A DNA stretch of 47,711 bases. Source: Oscillospiraceae bacterium (GTDB lineage: Bacteria; Bacillota; Clostridia; Oscillospirales; Ruminococcaceae). The position numbers and the translations under genes were made by a program. Below the pieces are notes generated by a model. The model saw nothing but the letters and a program-made list of their open reading frames with translations, was not told the DNA's origin and did not search any database. The stretch is taken from the NCBI GenBank assembly GCA_902362965.1, contig CABIYQ010000015.1, positions 1 to 47,711 on the forward strand, read 5' to 3'. This document shows positions 25,577 to 34,063 of the stretch, in pieces (within the stretch, counting starts at the first letter, position 1; every line of letters starts with the position of its first letter).

Positions 25577-26155
25577 TTATTTTATCTGTAAAAATAATCT
25601 GTTTTGCAAAGCTGTATCAGTTTTAAACTTACCTCTTAAAGTTGTTGAACGGGTGTATGAACTGCCGTTTTTAATACCTCTTGCGGTCATGCAGGAATGT
25701 TTGCCTTCAATATAAACAGCAACGTCCTGCGAACCGGAAGCTATGGAAATGATTTCAGCAATATCAGCTCCTAGCTTTTCCTGAAGCTGCAAACGCTTTG
25801 CTGCCATATCTGCAATACGTGCGATTTTTGAAAGACCTAAAACCTTTCCGTCAGGAATGTAAGCAACAGTAACTTTCATGTCATACATAAGCGCAAGATG
25901 ATGCTCGCAGTGAGAAAAAACTTCTATGTCTTTTACAATTACCATATCGTCATTTTCTGAGTCCGGAAGTTCAAAAGTCTTGCAGAACATATCTGCGATT
26001 TCACGGTTGGTATAATTCATTCCCTCAAAGATTTCTTCATACATATTTGCAACACGTTCAGGAGTTTCTTTAAGTCCTTCACGTTCCGGATCGTCTCCGA
26101 GAGCGATTAGTATTCCCCTGATATGCTCTATAATTGCATTTTTATCAATTGCCAT
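25577..26155 (-). CDS. folE: GTP cyclohydrolase I
   Basis: 192 aa. Zn ligands in SHCEHH and [21 protein letters not shown] is the family signature. Supplies dihydroneopterin triphosphate, the first intermediate of the queuosine pathway (and folate). Placement between queE and queC shows its role here is preQ1 synthesis. Three bases separate it from queE. Confidence 0.96.
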   Translation of the reverse strand: MAIDKNAIIEHIRGILIALGDDPEREGLKETPERVANMYEEIFEGMNYTNREIADMFCKTFELPDSENDDMVIVKDIEVFSHCEHHLALMYDMKVTVAYIPDGKVLGLSKIARIADMAAKRLQLQEKLGADIAEIISIASGSQDVAVYIEGKHSCMTARGIKNGSSYTRSTTLRGKFKTDTALQNRLFLQIK

Positions 26156-26158
26156 TGC

Positions 26159-26824
26159 CTACACTCCTCTCTTATCAGGATTCCAAATAAATTTATGAAG
26201 CTGAAGCTGAAAATTAATTCCGTTCATTTTATTTTCAAGCATGAAATCAACTATTTCACGAGGTTCGATTTTTCCGAAAACCGGACTCAAATAAACGGCG
26301 CATTTTTTTGTCAGGTGTTTTTTTTCGATTATTTCAAGTGCTTTCTGAAGATCCTCATTACTGCCGCATACGAATTTTATTGTATCGTTTTTTGTAAGAA
26401 AATCGTAATTTTTCATTTCCATAAACCGTTCCATACCGCTTGACGGCAGCTTGTAGTCCAGAGTAAAGGACGGCATTATTTTCATCTGTCTGAAAGGAGA
26501 TATGTCCTCGGAACCGTTAGTTTCAATTTCAACGTCCAGACCATTTTGACATAGCAAGTCAATAAGCTCGTAAATACCTGTTTGAATAAGGGGTTCTCCT
26601 CCTGTTAGTGTAACATTGGAGATACCTGTTTTTTGTATGTAAACAAGAATATCATTGGCGGTCATCATTTCTGCCGGACAATTATCAGAATTTGCCCAAA
26701 ATGTATCGCAGTAGGAACAGTTCAGATTACAGCCTTTAAAACGTATAAAAACTGCCGGCTGACCTGCTTTTCGTCCTTCACCGTTAATACTTACAAACTT
26801 TTCAGCAATGTTATATCTGTACAA
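26159..26824 (-). CDS. queE: 7-carboxy-7-deazaguanine synthase (radical SAM)
   Basis: About 221 aa from TTG 26824, which follows GAGGAGGG by seven bases; the longer frame would start inside queD. The radical-SAM cluster is CNLNCSYC (C-x3-C-x2-C), after INGEGRKAGQPAVFIRFKG, then TGGEPLIQ. Rearranges 6-carboxytetrahydropterin to carboxy-deazaguanine. The queD stop is one base upstream, so translation is coupled. Confidence 0.94.
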   Translation of the reverse strand: MYRYNIAEKFVSINGEGRKAGQPAVFIRFKGCNLNCSYCDTFWANSDNCPAEMMTANDILVYIQKTGISNVTLTGGEPLIQTGIYELIDLLCQNGLDVEIETNGSEDISPFRQMKIMPSFTLDYKLPSSGMERFMEMKNYDFLTKNDTIKFVCGSNEDLQKALEIIEKKHLTKKCAVYLSPVFGKIEPREIVDFMLENKMNGINFQLQLHKFIWNPDKRGV

Positions 26825-26825
26825 C

Positions 26826-27248
26826 TTATCCCTCCTCGTACATAGCGCAGTTGTTTGGCGTTTCATAAACTGTTACATTGTGCGGACGGAAGCCCCGTTC
26901 TTTTAAAATCATAAAAAAGTGTCTGGAAAGATTTTCAGCAGTAGGTCTGAATGGCAGTTCAACTAATCTGAAACCGTCTCGTTTAAGGAGTTCCATAGTA
27001 TCGGGTTTAAGTGTATTTTTTTCATAAATTAACGAGTGGTCGTAATGGTCGGCAATAAGCTGCAAAGCCTTTTTCAGATCGGTAAAATCCATTATCATTC
27101 CTTTGTTCTGTCCGTTTCTTTGCAGGAATGCGTTTTGAACTGTCACTTCAATTTTCCATCTGTGACCGTGAATATTGCTGCATTTGCCTTCATAGCCATA
27201 TAAAAAATGAGCGCTGTCAAATGCGGCTTCAGTTTTGAGAAAATACAT
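26826..27248 (-). CDS. queD: 6-carboxytetrahydropterin synthase
   Basis: 140 aa. Zn and catalytic residues in FDSAHFL and KCSNIHGHRW; DFTDLKK and DHSLIYE are the other family motifs. Second step of the pathway, after GTP cyclohydrolase. First gene of the operon, directly behind a riboswitch-like leader. Confidence 0.95.
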   Translation of the reverse strand: MYFLKTEAAFDSAHFLYGYEGKCSNIHGHRWKIEVTVQNAFLQRNGQNKGMIMDFTDLKKALQLIADHYDHSLIYEKNTLKPDTMELLKRDGFRLVELPFRPTAENLSRHFFMILKERGFRPHNVTVYETPNNCAMYEEG

Positions 27249-27270
27249 TTATTACACTTCCTTTAAAATA

Positions 27271-27301
27271 CAAAAAGGGTATAGAGACACCTATACCCTT
27301 A
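27271..27301 (-). terminator. terminator in the que leader
   Basis: AAGGGTATAG and CTATACCCTT pair around a short loop, with T-rich DNA after (minus strand), 27 bases before queD. It is the probable expression platform of the riboswitch. Confidence 0.8.
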
Positions 27302-27322
27302 AATTACTTTAAGCTTATGATG

Positions 27323-27368
27323 TCCTGGTTTTGTTTAGGGACAGGATGGCACAAACGAACTGTCCGTA
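27323..27368 (-). ncRNA. preQ1 riboswitch candidate
   Basis: Minus strand: stem GGACAG/CTGTCC with TTC right after the 5' arm and an A-rich CTAAACAAAACC tail, the shape of class I preQ1 aptamers. It begins at the predicted transcription start and precedes a terminator and the complete preQ1 operon. The pseudoknot pairing is not perfect in my reading, so the class is uncertain. Confidence 0.55.
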
Positions 27369-27371
27369 TTT

Positions 27372-27400
27372 ATTGTAACATATATATTGAATTTCGTCAA
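27372..27400 (-). promoter_or_regulatory. promoter of the que operon
   Basis: On the minus strand TTGACG, 17 bases, TACAAT. The -35 overlaps the stop codon of the upstream gene. Confidence 0.75.
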
Positions 27401-28557
27401 GATACTGTTTTTGCGGAAATAATATTATAGTAGTCAGAGGTTTTCTTTAAAGTAAATACCATTTTCTTTTCCGGAGCGATTTTCTTTTCCCTGTTCCAGG
27501 CGGGAGAATCCTTGTAGCATTCAACATTTAAAGTATAGATATCATCGGAAACGGACACGTTTGTCACTACCGGATACATTGTATAAATATCAGTATTTTC
27601 CGGAATGACATAGCCTTTTTGGTCTTTATCATAAATAATAGAAACATCGCCGATTCCTGATGTAATATTTTCAATTTTGTCCTCGCTGCCGAATAGTTTT
27701 TCAATTACATATTCAATTTGGGTTTGAGGTATCAGGGTTTCCTCTGTTTCTGAGTTGCGGAATATTTTTATATCTCCGTTAATGATGATTTCCCATACTG
27801 AAATATTAATAAGCTCTTCTGCCGGAATATCATCAAAGCTTTCAAAGTCGCTTACTTGGGTTTCAACTAAAGGATATATAACCTTTTGTACCTCTGCTCT
27901 TAAAATATTTTCTTTTTCCTGTTTGTCAGCAGGAGTCATTTCAAGTTTTTCAAGACAATAAATTGCAGAACTGAATATGCCGATAATAGTAAACGCTGCG
28001 ACTACTGCTGTGTATATAATACGCCAAGCAGTTTTCCATGGACTTCTCCTTCTGGGAACATCGTCTCTCATACTGTCATCTTCAGCGTCAAGGAATTCGG
28101 CAAATTCCTCCGTATTCATCTGATGTGCGTCATTAAATTCATCGTCATATTCATCATCGCCGTAATTATCATTATATCCGTCGTCGTCACTGCCGTAATC
28201 GTTGTTGTTATCATTGTATCCTGAATCGTTATAGCTATGATCAGGTTCATTTTCGGAAATATCGTTTATTGAATAGATCCTTGTAGCGTCACTTTCAGGA
28301 GGTTGTGAGGAGGACAGAGAACGGTTATATTCTTCCCGTTCTTCTGCTTCTGATTTTATATTATAGTCGGAATAATTATAAGATGAGGACTGATAAGAGA
28401 GTTTCTTTCCGGATTGAATATCTCTGTTTTCAGCAGAAAATTCTCTCAAAAGTTCATCTATCAGGGCATCTGTTTCACTTTTTTCTCTCATAGGCGTATA
28501 ATTCCATTTTCTCTTTTTTTCATTTAGTGTTTCCTCGATTTCCTCAAGTATATCCAT
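27397..28557 (-). CDS. single-pass membrane protein of unknown function
   Basis: 386 aa. N-terminal ~165 residues are charged and disordered (many S, D, N, Y), followed by one membrane helix (IIYTAVVAAFTIIGIFSSAIYCL, ~ residues 179-202) and an extracellular part of about 180 residues (YVIEKLFGSED ... YTMYPVVTNVSV). Type II topology is likely. Follows proA by 11 bases on the same strand, so it is in the proBA operon. I do not recognise the family; the layout resembles some cell-envelope or division-linked proteins. Confidence 0.75.
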   Translation of the reverse strand: MDILEEIEETLNEKKRKWNYTPMREKSETDALIDELLREFSAENRDIQSGKKLSYQSSSYNYSDYNIKSEAEEREEYNRSLSSSQPPESDATRIYSINDISENEPDHSYNDSGYNDNNNDYGSDDDGYNDNYGDDEYDDEFNDAHQMNTEEFAEFLDAEDDSMRDDVPRRRSPWKTAWRIIYTAVVAAFTIIGIFSSAIYCLEKLEMTPADKQEKENILRAEVQKVIYPLVETQVSDFESFDDIPAEELINISVWEIIINGDIKIFRNSETEETLIPQTQIEYVIEKLFGSEDKIENITSGIGDVSIIYDKDQKGYVIPENTDIYTMYPVVTNVSVSDDIYTLNVECYKDSPAWNREKKIAPEKKMVFTLKKTSDYYNIISAKTVS

Positions 28558-28568
28558 AGGAATTCTCC

Positions 28569-29816
28569 TTATCTTATTTGACCGTTTCCGTTTATAAGAT
28601 ATTTTACGGTTGTAAGCTCATGCAGTCCCATAGGACCTCTTGCATGGAGCTTTTGAGTTGAGATTCCGATTTCTGCTCCGAATCCGAATTCGCCGCCGTC
28701 TGTAAACCGTGTGGAAGCATTTACATATACTGCGGCTGCGTCAACTTCTCTCTGAAATTTTTCAGCGTTTTCAAGGCTTTTTGTAACTATGCATTCGGAA
28801 TGTCTTGTTGAATATTTTTGAATATGCTCAATTGCCTCTTCAATAGAATCAACCACTTTGACGGAAATAATAAAATCGAGAAATTCAGTAGCATAATCAT
28901 CATCAGAAGCTAAAGTAACGCAGTCGCCGAGAATCTCCGCTGTTTTTTTGCAGCCTCTGATTTCTACGTTGTGTTCGTCCAGTTTTGATTTAATAACAGG
29001 CAAAGCGGCTTCGGCAATATTTTTATGAACAAGAAGGCTTTCTACTGCATTGCATACGGACGGACGCTGAGTTTTGCCGTTATTGACAATATCGGCAGCC
29101 ATTTGAATATCGGCTGATTCGTCAACATAAACATGACAGTTTCCTGTACCTGTTTCAATAACAGGTACTGTAGCCTGATTGACAACAGCGTTTATAAGTC
29201 CTGTGCCGCCTCTTGGAATGAGTACGTCGAGATATTTGTTGAGCTTCATAAGTTCAGCAGCCGCTTCACGGGAAGTATCTTCAACAAGCTGAATTACATC
29301 AGCCGGCAGACCCGCTTTTTCAACTGCTGCTCTCATCACATCGGCAAGACATTTATTGGAGTTTATCGCTTCTTTGCCGCCCTTTAAAATAACCGTATTT
29401 CCGGCTTTGAGACAAAGGGTTGCGGCGTCGACGGTAACATTCGGACGGGATTCAAAAATAATTCCGATAACTCCAAGCGGTACTCTTGTTTTGCAGATTT
29501 TAAGTCCGTTAGGACGGATAACGCCGTAATCGACAGAACCTATCAGATCTTCGGCTTCAATGAGTTTAAGTACGCTTGAAGCGATGTCGCTTATACGTTT
29601 TTCATTGAGCATAAGCCTGTCCTGCATTGAAACGGACATGCCGTTTTTTACTGCATTTTCAAGGTCGAGCTTATTTTTTTCAATAATAAGGCTTGTATTT
29701 TGAATAAGTGCGTCGGCAATTGACTTTAACGCTTCGTTTTTCAGCTTTGCCGATGCTGACGCAGCAGCGTGTTCCGCAGCTTTTGCCTTTGCGCCGAGTG
29801 TTTCAATATAAGTCAT
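28569..29816 (-). CDS. proA: gamma-glutamyl phosphate reductase
   Basis: 415 aa from ATG 29816, which has GGAGG upstream; longer frames are unsupported. Motifs: FESRPNVTVDA, LIPRGGTGLI, and catalytic Cys in RPSVCNAVE. Reduces glutamyl phosphate to the semialdehyde in proline synthesis. Sixteen bases downstream of proB. Confidence 0.96.
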   Translation of the reverse strand: MTYIETLGAKAKAAEHAAASASAKLKNEALKSIADALIQNTSLIIEKNKLDLENAVKNGMSVSMQDRLMLNEKRISDIASSVLKLIEAEDLIGSVDYGVIRPNGLKICKTRVPLGVIGIIFESRPNVTVDAATLCLKAGNTVILKGGKEAINSNKCLADVMRAAVEKAGLPADVIQLVEDTSREAAAELMKLNKYLDVLIPRGGTGLINAVVNQATVPVIETGTGNCHVYVDESADIQMAADIVNNGKTQRPSVCNAVESLLVHKNIAEAALPVIKSKLDEHNVEIRGCKKTAEILGDCVTLASDDDYATEFLDFIISVKVVDSIEEAIEHIQKYSTRHSECIVTKSLENAEKFQREVDAAAVYVNASTRFTDGGEFGFGAEIGISTQKLHARGPMGLHELTTVKYLINGNGQIR

Positions 29817-29832
29817 AGTGGACACCTCCGTA

Positions 29833-30621
29833 TTAGTGTGAAATAAAAATCGTTCCTGTTTCATCGTTTTCAAAAAGTCCATAAAGTTTGTCAGGATTAT
29901 TGCCGTTCATAATTATCATATCGATTCCGGCTTCATTTGCAATTTTGGCAGCATTGATTTTTGTAGCCATTCCGCCCGTACCTAAAGAGGTTCCGGCTCC
30001 GCCCGCAATATTTTCAATATGCTCATTGATTTCCGTAACCACCGGAATCAACTTTGCTTCTGGATTTTTATGGGGATCGCTGTCATAAAGTCCGTCAATA
30101 TCAGAAAGAATTATAAGCAAATCGGCTTTTGCAAGCTTTGCTACTATCGCAGATAATGAATCATTTTCACCAATTTCCAGTTCCAGCTCGTCAATGGCAA
30201 CAGTATCGTTTTCATTTACGATGGGAATAACTCCCATGGAAATCAGCTTATCAAAAGTATTTTCAACGTTTTTCTGACGTTCGGTTTCAATAATGGTTTT
30301 AGTCAGAAGTATCTGTGCTACTGTAATGCCGTAATTATCAAATAAATCGTCATACAGATACATTAATTCGCATTGTCCTACAGCTGCCGCAGCCTGTTTT
30401 GTAGGAGTATCATCTGGTTTATGGCGAAGTCCCAGCTTTCCCACACCCAAACCGATAGCGCCGGAGGATACAATAATCAATTCTTTTCCGGAATTTTGCA
30501 GGTCTGCAAGAACACGTACAAGATTATTCATTCTGCGGATATTAAGCTTTCCGGTTTTGTGAGCTAAAGTAGAGGTGCCAAGCTTTATGACAATCCTCTT
30601 TTTATTTGAAATATTAAACAT
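29833..30621 (-). CDS. proB: glutamate 5-kinase, short form without PUA domain
   Basis: 262 aa: only the amino-acid kinase domain (VIKLGTSTLAHKTG, VSSGAIGLG, NENDTVAIDEL, GTGGMATKINAA). Phosphorylates glutamate, the first step to proline. Many homologs carry an extra RNA-like PUA domain at the C-terminus, absent here. ATG 30621 follows GAAAGGATC. Confidence 0.95.
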   Translation of the reverse strand: MFNISNKKRIVIKLGTSTLAHKTGKLNIRRMNNLVRVLADLQNSGKELIIVSSGAIGLGVGKLGLRHKPDDTPTKQAAAAVGQCELMYLYDDLFDNYGITVAQILLTKTIIETERQKNVENTFDKLISMGVIPIVNENDTVAIDELELEIGENDSLSAIVAKLAKADLLIILSDIDGLYDSDPHKNPEAKLIPVVTEINEHIENIAGGAGTSLGTGGMATKINAAKIANEAGIDMIIMNGNNPDKLYGLFENDETGTIFISH

Positions 30622-30641
30622 AAGTCTGATCCTTTCGGGGC

Positions 30642-31589
30642 CTAATTTACCTTGTTTACCGGACTTCCGCTAAGAAACGCCTTAATATTTGAACATACTA
30701 TATTTATAAGTCTCAGACGTGTTTCCAGAGGAGCCCATGCGGTATGAGGGGTTATAACGCAGTTTTTAGCGGTTTTCAGGGGCGTCTCAGGACTCATAGG
30801 TTCGTTTACCAGAACGTCCAGATATGCCGCTGAAATCCGTCCGCTGTTAAGAGCGTCGGCAAGTTCTTGTTCTTTTACAATACCGCCTCTTGCAGTATTT
30901 ATCACTATCGCATTGCATTTCATGAGTGAAAGATTTTCAGCATTGATAATACCGACTGTCTGTTCAGTCAGAGGACAGTGAATGGTAAGTATATCCGCGC
31001 GTTTAAAAGCGTTTTCCAGTGAAACCGTTTCATACGGACAGTTCACGGGAGCAGTTCTGGTATTTACCAATACTTTCATACCGAAAGCGTCAGCAATTTT
31101 GGCAACGGCTTTTCCTATACTTCCGAATCCGATTATAGAAATGGTTTTGCCTGAAAGCTCCATAGTTTTTATGGGAAATTTTGAAAAGGTTTTTGAATTT
31201 ATCCATCCGTCATTTTTTACAAATTTATCGTATTGTGAAATTCTGCTGTAGTGGTCTAGTATATAAGCAAATGTCTGCTGTGCGACTGCGTCTGTAGAAT
31301 AGCTGCCTGCATTGCATACTGTTATGCCGTGTTCCGAGGCACTTTTAAGGTCAATGTTATTATATCCTGTAGCAAAAAGTCCTATGTATTTTAAATTAGG
31401 ACATTTTTTTATTACATCGTCTGTAATAAGTACTTTATTGCAAAGAACCATATCGGCGTCTCCGATATACTCAGCCGCATGTTCATTATCAGTGAGCTCA
31501 TAGCACTTGATTTCGCCGAATTCTCTGAAAATATCAGAGCTTATATCGCCTGAGGTTACAGTTGTCCAGTCTAGAATACAGATTTTCAT
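30642..31589 (-). CDS. D-2-hydroxyacid dehydrogenase (glycerate/hydroxypyruvate type)
   Basis: 315 aa from ATG 31589 (MKICILDWTTV); the longer frame begins inside the upstream gene. NAD-binding GFGSIGKAVAKIA, NTARGGIVKE and catalytic Arg/Glu/His (ARGG, NEP, PHTAW) are all present. Probably reduces hydroxypyruvate or a related 2-oxoacid; exact substrate not deducible. Twenty bases before proB on the same strand. Confidence 0.85.
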   Translation of the reverse strand: MKICILDWTTVTSGDISSDIFREFGEIKCYELTDNEHAAEYIGDADMVLCNKVLITDDVIKKCPNLKYIGLFATGYNNIDLKSASEHGITVCNAGSYSTDAVAQQTFAYILDHYSRISQYDKFVKNDGWINSKTFSKFPIKTMELSGKTISIIGFGSIGKAVAKIADAFGMKVLVNTRTAPVNCPYETVSLENAFKRADILTIHCPLTEQTVGIINAENLSLMKCNAIVINTARGGIVKEQELADALNSGRISAAYLDVLVNEPMSPETPLKTAKNCVITPHTAWAPLETRLRLINIVCSNIKAFLSGSPVNKVN

Positions 31590-31593
31590 AAGC

Positions 31594-31899
31594 TTATTCC
31601 TGTGTGTTTTCTTTTGGATTTTCAACAGTCTGTTCTGCTGCCAAAGCTTTTTCTTTTCTTTTTTCAATGATTGCAGTTATAAGAGCGGCAATCAAAAGAA
31701 TTAGTTCGCCGAATCCAATTATATAAAACCATGTTTTGTTTGAATTTACATAAAGTAGAAGCGTTGCCGGCACAGCGACAGCCATTATAAGCTGATGTTT
31801 ATGCTTTACCCTTGCGAACTGAATAATAAAAAATAAAAATGCAATGCATGAGAAAACCAGATGTGCTGTAAACGGAAGAGGAAAAATATTATTGTTCAT
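31594..31899 (-). CDS. small membrane protein of unknown function
   Basis: 101 aa from ATG 31899 (AAGGAG upstream). Three probable membrane segments: LVFSCIAFLFFIIQF, LIMAVAVPATLLLYV and FYIIGFGELILLIAALITAI, then a charged C-terminal tail (KRKEKALAAEQT). No known family. Four bases from the downstream dehydrogenase; likely first gene of the operon. Confidence 0.65.
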   Translation of the reverse strand: MNNNIFPLPFTAHLVFSCIAFLFFIIQFARVKHKHQLIMAVAVPATLLLYVNSNKTWFYIIGFGELILLIAALITAIIEKRKEKALAAEQTVENPKENTQE

Positions 31900-32004
31900 A
31901 AAAAACTCCTTAAAAAATACATAATTAACCAAGCTTAATTATAACATTCTGCAACTTTTTTGTCAAGAAAATATGTATGACGTTGGAATTAAATTATAAT
32001 TCAA

Positions 32005-32033
32005 TTGACAATATGTTCTGTAAATGTTAAAAT
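32005..32033 (+). promoter_or_regulatory. promoter of the second LRR-dockerin gene
   Basis: TTGACA, 17 bases, TAAAAT; start codon 34 bases later. Confidence 0.75.
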
Positions 32034-32067
32034 AATATCATATTTTATTCTGAGAAAGGTAATTATT

Positions 32068-33465
32068 ATGAAACATGTTAAAAAAATTTTAAGTATTACA
32101 TCGGCTTTATTGTGTACTGTCGGTTTATTGGGAACGCAATTTCCAGAAGTTAATGCAGCGGAAAATGTTTACGGTGAGTTTACTTATGTTCTTTATGACA
32201 GCAATAATGACGGAAAAAATGATTCTGTTGAAATAACAGATTGTGATGAGTTCGTTACTAGGGCAGACATTCCGGATGAGATAGAGGGAATGCCGGTAAC
32301 GAGGATAAAAGATTTTGTATTTGCATTCTGTTTTGGTCTAACAGAGATAACTATACCAGATAGTGTTATTTTTATAGATGATGCTGCGTTTAATATTTGC
32401 GTTAGTTTGGAAAATATAAATGTATCTGAAAATAGTAATAATTTTTGTTCTTTAGACGGAGTTCTGTTCAATAAAGAAAAAACAGATTTAATTAAGTATC
32501 CATCTGCCAAAAAAACGGAGAGATATACTATTAGCAACGGAGTAACAAAAATATCTGAAAATGCATTTGAAGATTGTAATAATTTAATAGAATTGACAAT
32601 ACCGGAAAGCGTAAAATATATGGGAAATACGGGAGAATGGGCAATTTCCGGTTCTGAAAAACTTGAGAGTATAAATGTATCAGAAAATAATGCCGATTTT
32701 TGTTCAGTAGACGGTGTTTTATTTAATAAGGATTGTACAACGTTAATAAAATATCCAATCGGTAAAACAGAAACGGAATATACGGTTAAGGAAAGTGTAA
32801 CAAAAATAGGCGGGGGAGCATTTGCCGGCTGTTATATTCTGGAATCAATAATTCTTCCCGATAAAATAAATTACATAGGTGAATTTGGTTTTAGCAATTG
32901 CAGGGGTTTGAAAACAATAAATATGCCAGATAAATTAACAAGCTTAGGAAAGTATGCGTTTTGGAACTGTACAAGTCTTAACGGGATAGTTATACCCGAA
33001 GGCGTTACAAATATAGGTGAGAATACATTTTTCTGTTGTGAAAGTTTAAAAAGTATAACAATAAAAAACCCAAAATGTGAGATATATGGTTATAATCTTC
33101 TATACAATTACAATAATACAATTTGTGATAAATATGACGAAGTAAACGAAGAGTATATTTATACCGGTATAATTTACGGTCATGAAAATTCAACAGCTCA
33201 GGCTTATGCAGAAAAATGTAATATAAAGTTTGCAGTTATAGGTACAGAATACAATGGCGTTAAAGGCGACGCCAACGGCGATGGAAAGCTTCGTGCCAGT
33301 GATGCGGCGTTTATTGCAAAAACACTTGCAGAAGCGTCTGTTAAAGGTGAAAAGGTAACTGCGGAGAATTATCCGAATGCAGATTTTAACGGTGACGGAA
33401 AAGTAACAGCAGCTGATGCAGCGGCTATTGCAAAATACCTGGCAGAGCAGAGTATAAAAAAGTAA
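32068..33465 (+). CDS. secreted BspA-type LRR protein with dockerin
   Basis: 465 aa with a signal peptide (to about residue 31). LRR_5 repeats from ~residue 65 to 385 (TEITIPDSV, LESIILPDKI, LKTINMPDKL). The ~75-residue unit around DGVLFNKEKTDLIKYP occurs twice (near 32458 and 32710), a recent internal duplication. Dockerin: GDANGDGKLRASDAAFIAK and ADFNGDGKVTAADAAAIAK. ATG 32068 follows GAAAGG. Same architecture as the gene at 19393; likely a non-catalytic binding component of a surface complex. Confidence 0.85.
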   Translation: MKHVKKILSITSALLCTVGLLGTQFPEVNAAENVYGEFTYVLYDSNNDGKNDSVEITDCDEFVTRADIPDEIEGMPVTRIKDFVFAFCFGLTEITIPDSVIFIDDAAFNICVSLENINVSENSNNFCSLDGVLFNKEKTDLIKYPSAKKTERYTISNGVTKISENAFEDCNNLIELTIPESVKYMGNTGEWAISGSEKLESINVSENNADFCSVDGVLFNKDCTTLIKYPIGKTETEYTVKESVTKIGGGAFAGCYILESIILPDKINYIGEFGFSNCRGLKTINMPDKLTSLGKYAFWNCTSLNGIVIPEGVTNIGENTFFCCESLKSITIKNPKCEIYGYNLLYNYNNTICDKYDEVNEEYIYTGIIYGHENSTAQAYAEKCNIKFAVIGTEYNGVKGDANGDGKLRASDAAFIAKTLAEASVKGEKVTAENYPNADFNGDGKVTAADAAAIAKYLAEQSIKK

Positions 33466-33494
33466 ATGCATTAAATTTGTATATTAGTAATCCA

Positions 33495-33523
33495 TTGACA
33501 AAGTACGGAAAATCATATATAAT
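33495..33523 (+). promoter_or_regulatory. promoter of greA-lysS
   Basis: TTGACA, 17 bases, TATAAT. Confidence 0.85.
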
Positions 33524-33571
33524 AATATGATGTAATGTTTAATTGAATTTTTAATAAGGAGAAATAAAGTT

Positions 33572-34042
33572 ATGGCAAAAAAGCAGATGTCCCGTGAAGG
33601 CTTTGAAAAGCTCCAGGAGGAATATACACGATTAGTAACAGTCAGAAGAGCAGAAGTGGCTCAAAAACTTAAAGAAGCCAGAGCGTTCGGCGATTTGTCA
33701 GAAAATGCCGAATACGATGAAGCAAAAAACGAACAAGCTATGCTTGAAGCGACAATTGCACAGATTGAAGAAACTATTTCCAATGCTGAAGTTGTAGAGG
33801 GAGACAGTATTTCTGTTGATGAGATCGGTGTTGGTTCCGTTATAAAAATTAAAAGAGATAACAGCGATGAAATTGAAGTTTTACAGATTGTCGGTACGAC
33901 TGAAGCAGACGCTGACAATAATAAAATTTCTGATGAATCTCCTATAGGCAAGGCGGCTATGAAGAAAAAAGTCGGTGACTTCTTTATAGTTGAAGCGCCA
34001 GTCGGTGAAATACGATTTGAGGTTATTGAAATATCAAAATAA
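33572..34042 (+). CDS. greA: transcription elongation factor GreA
   Basis: 156 aa. N-terminal coiled coil with the acidic tip FGDLSENAEYDEAKNEQ that reaches the RNA polymerase active site, and a globular C-terminal domain (SPIGKAAMKKKVGD). Rescues backtracked polymerase. AAGGAG before the ATG; lysS begins 21 bases later. Confidence 0.96.
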   Translation: MAKKQMSREGFEKLQEEYTRLVTVRRAEVAQKLKEARAFGDLSENAEYDEAKNEQAMLEATIAQIEETISNAEVVEGDSISVDEIGVGSVIKIKRDNSDEIEVLQIVGTTEADADNNKISDESPIGKAAMKKKVGDFFIVEAPVGEIRFEVIEISK

Positions 34043-34063
34043 ATTGGACGGTGGAATTTAAAA

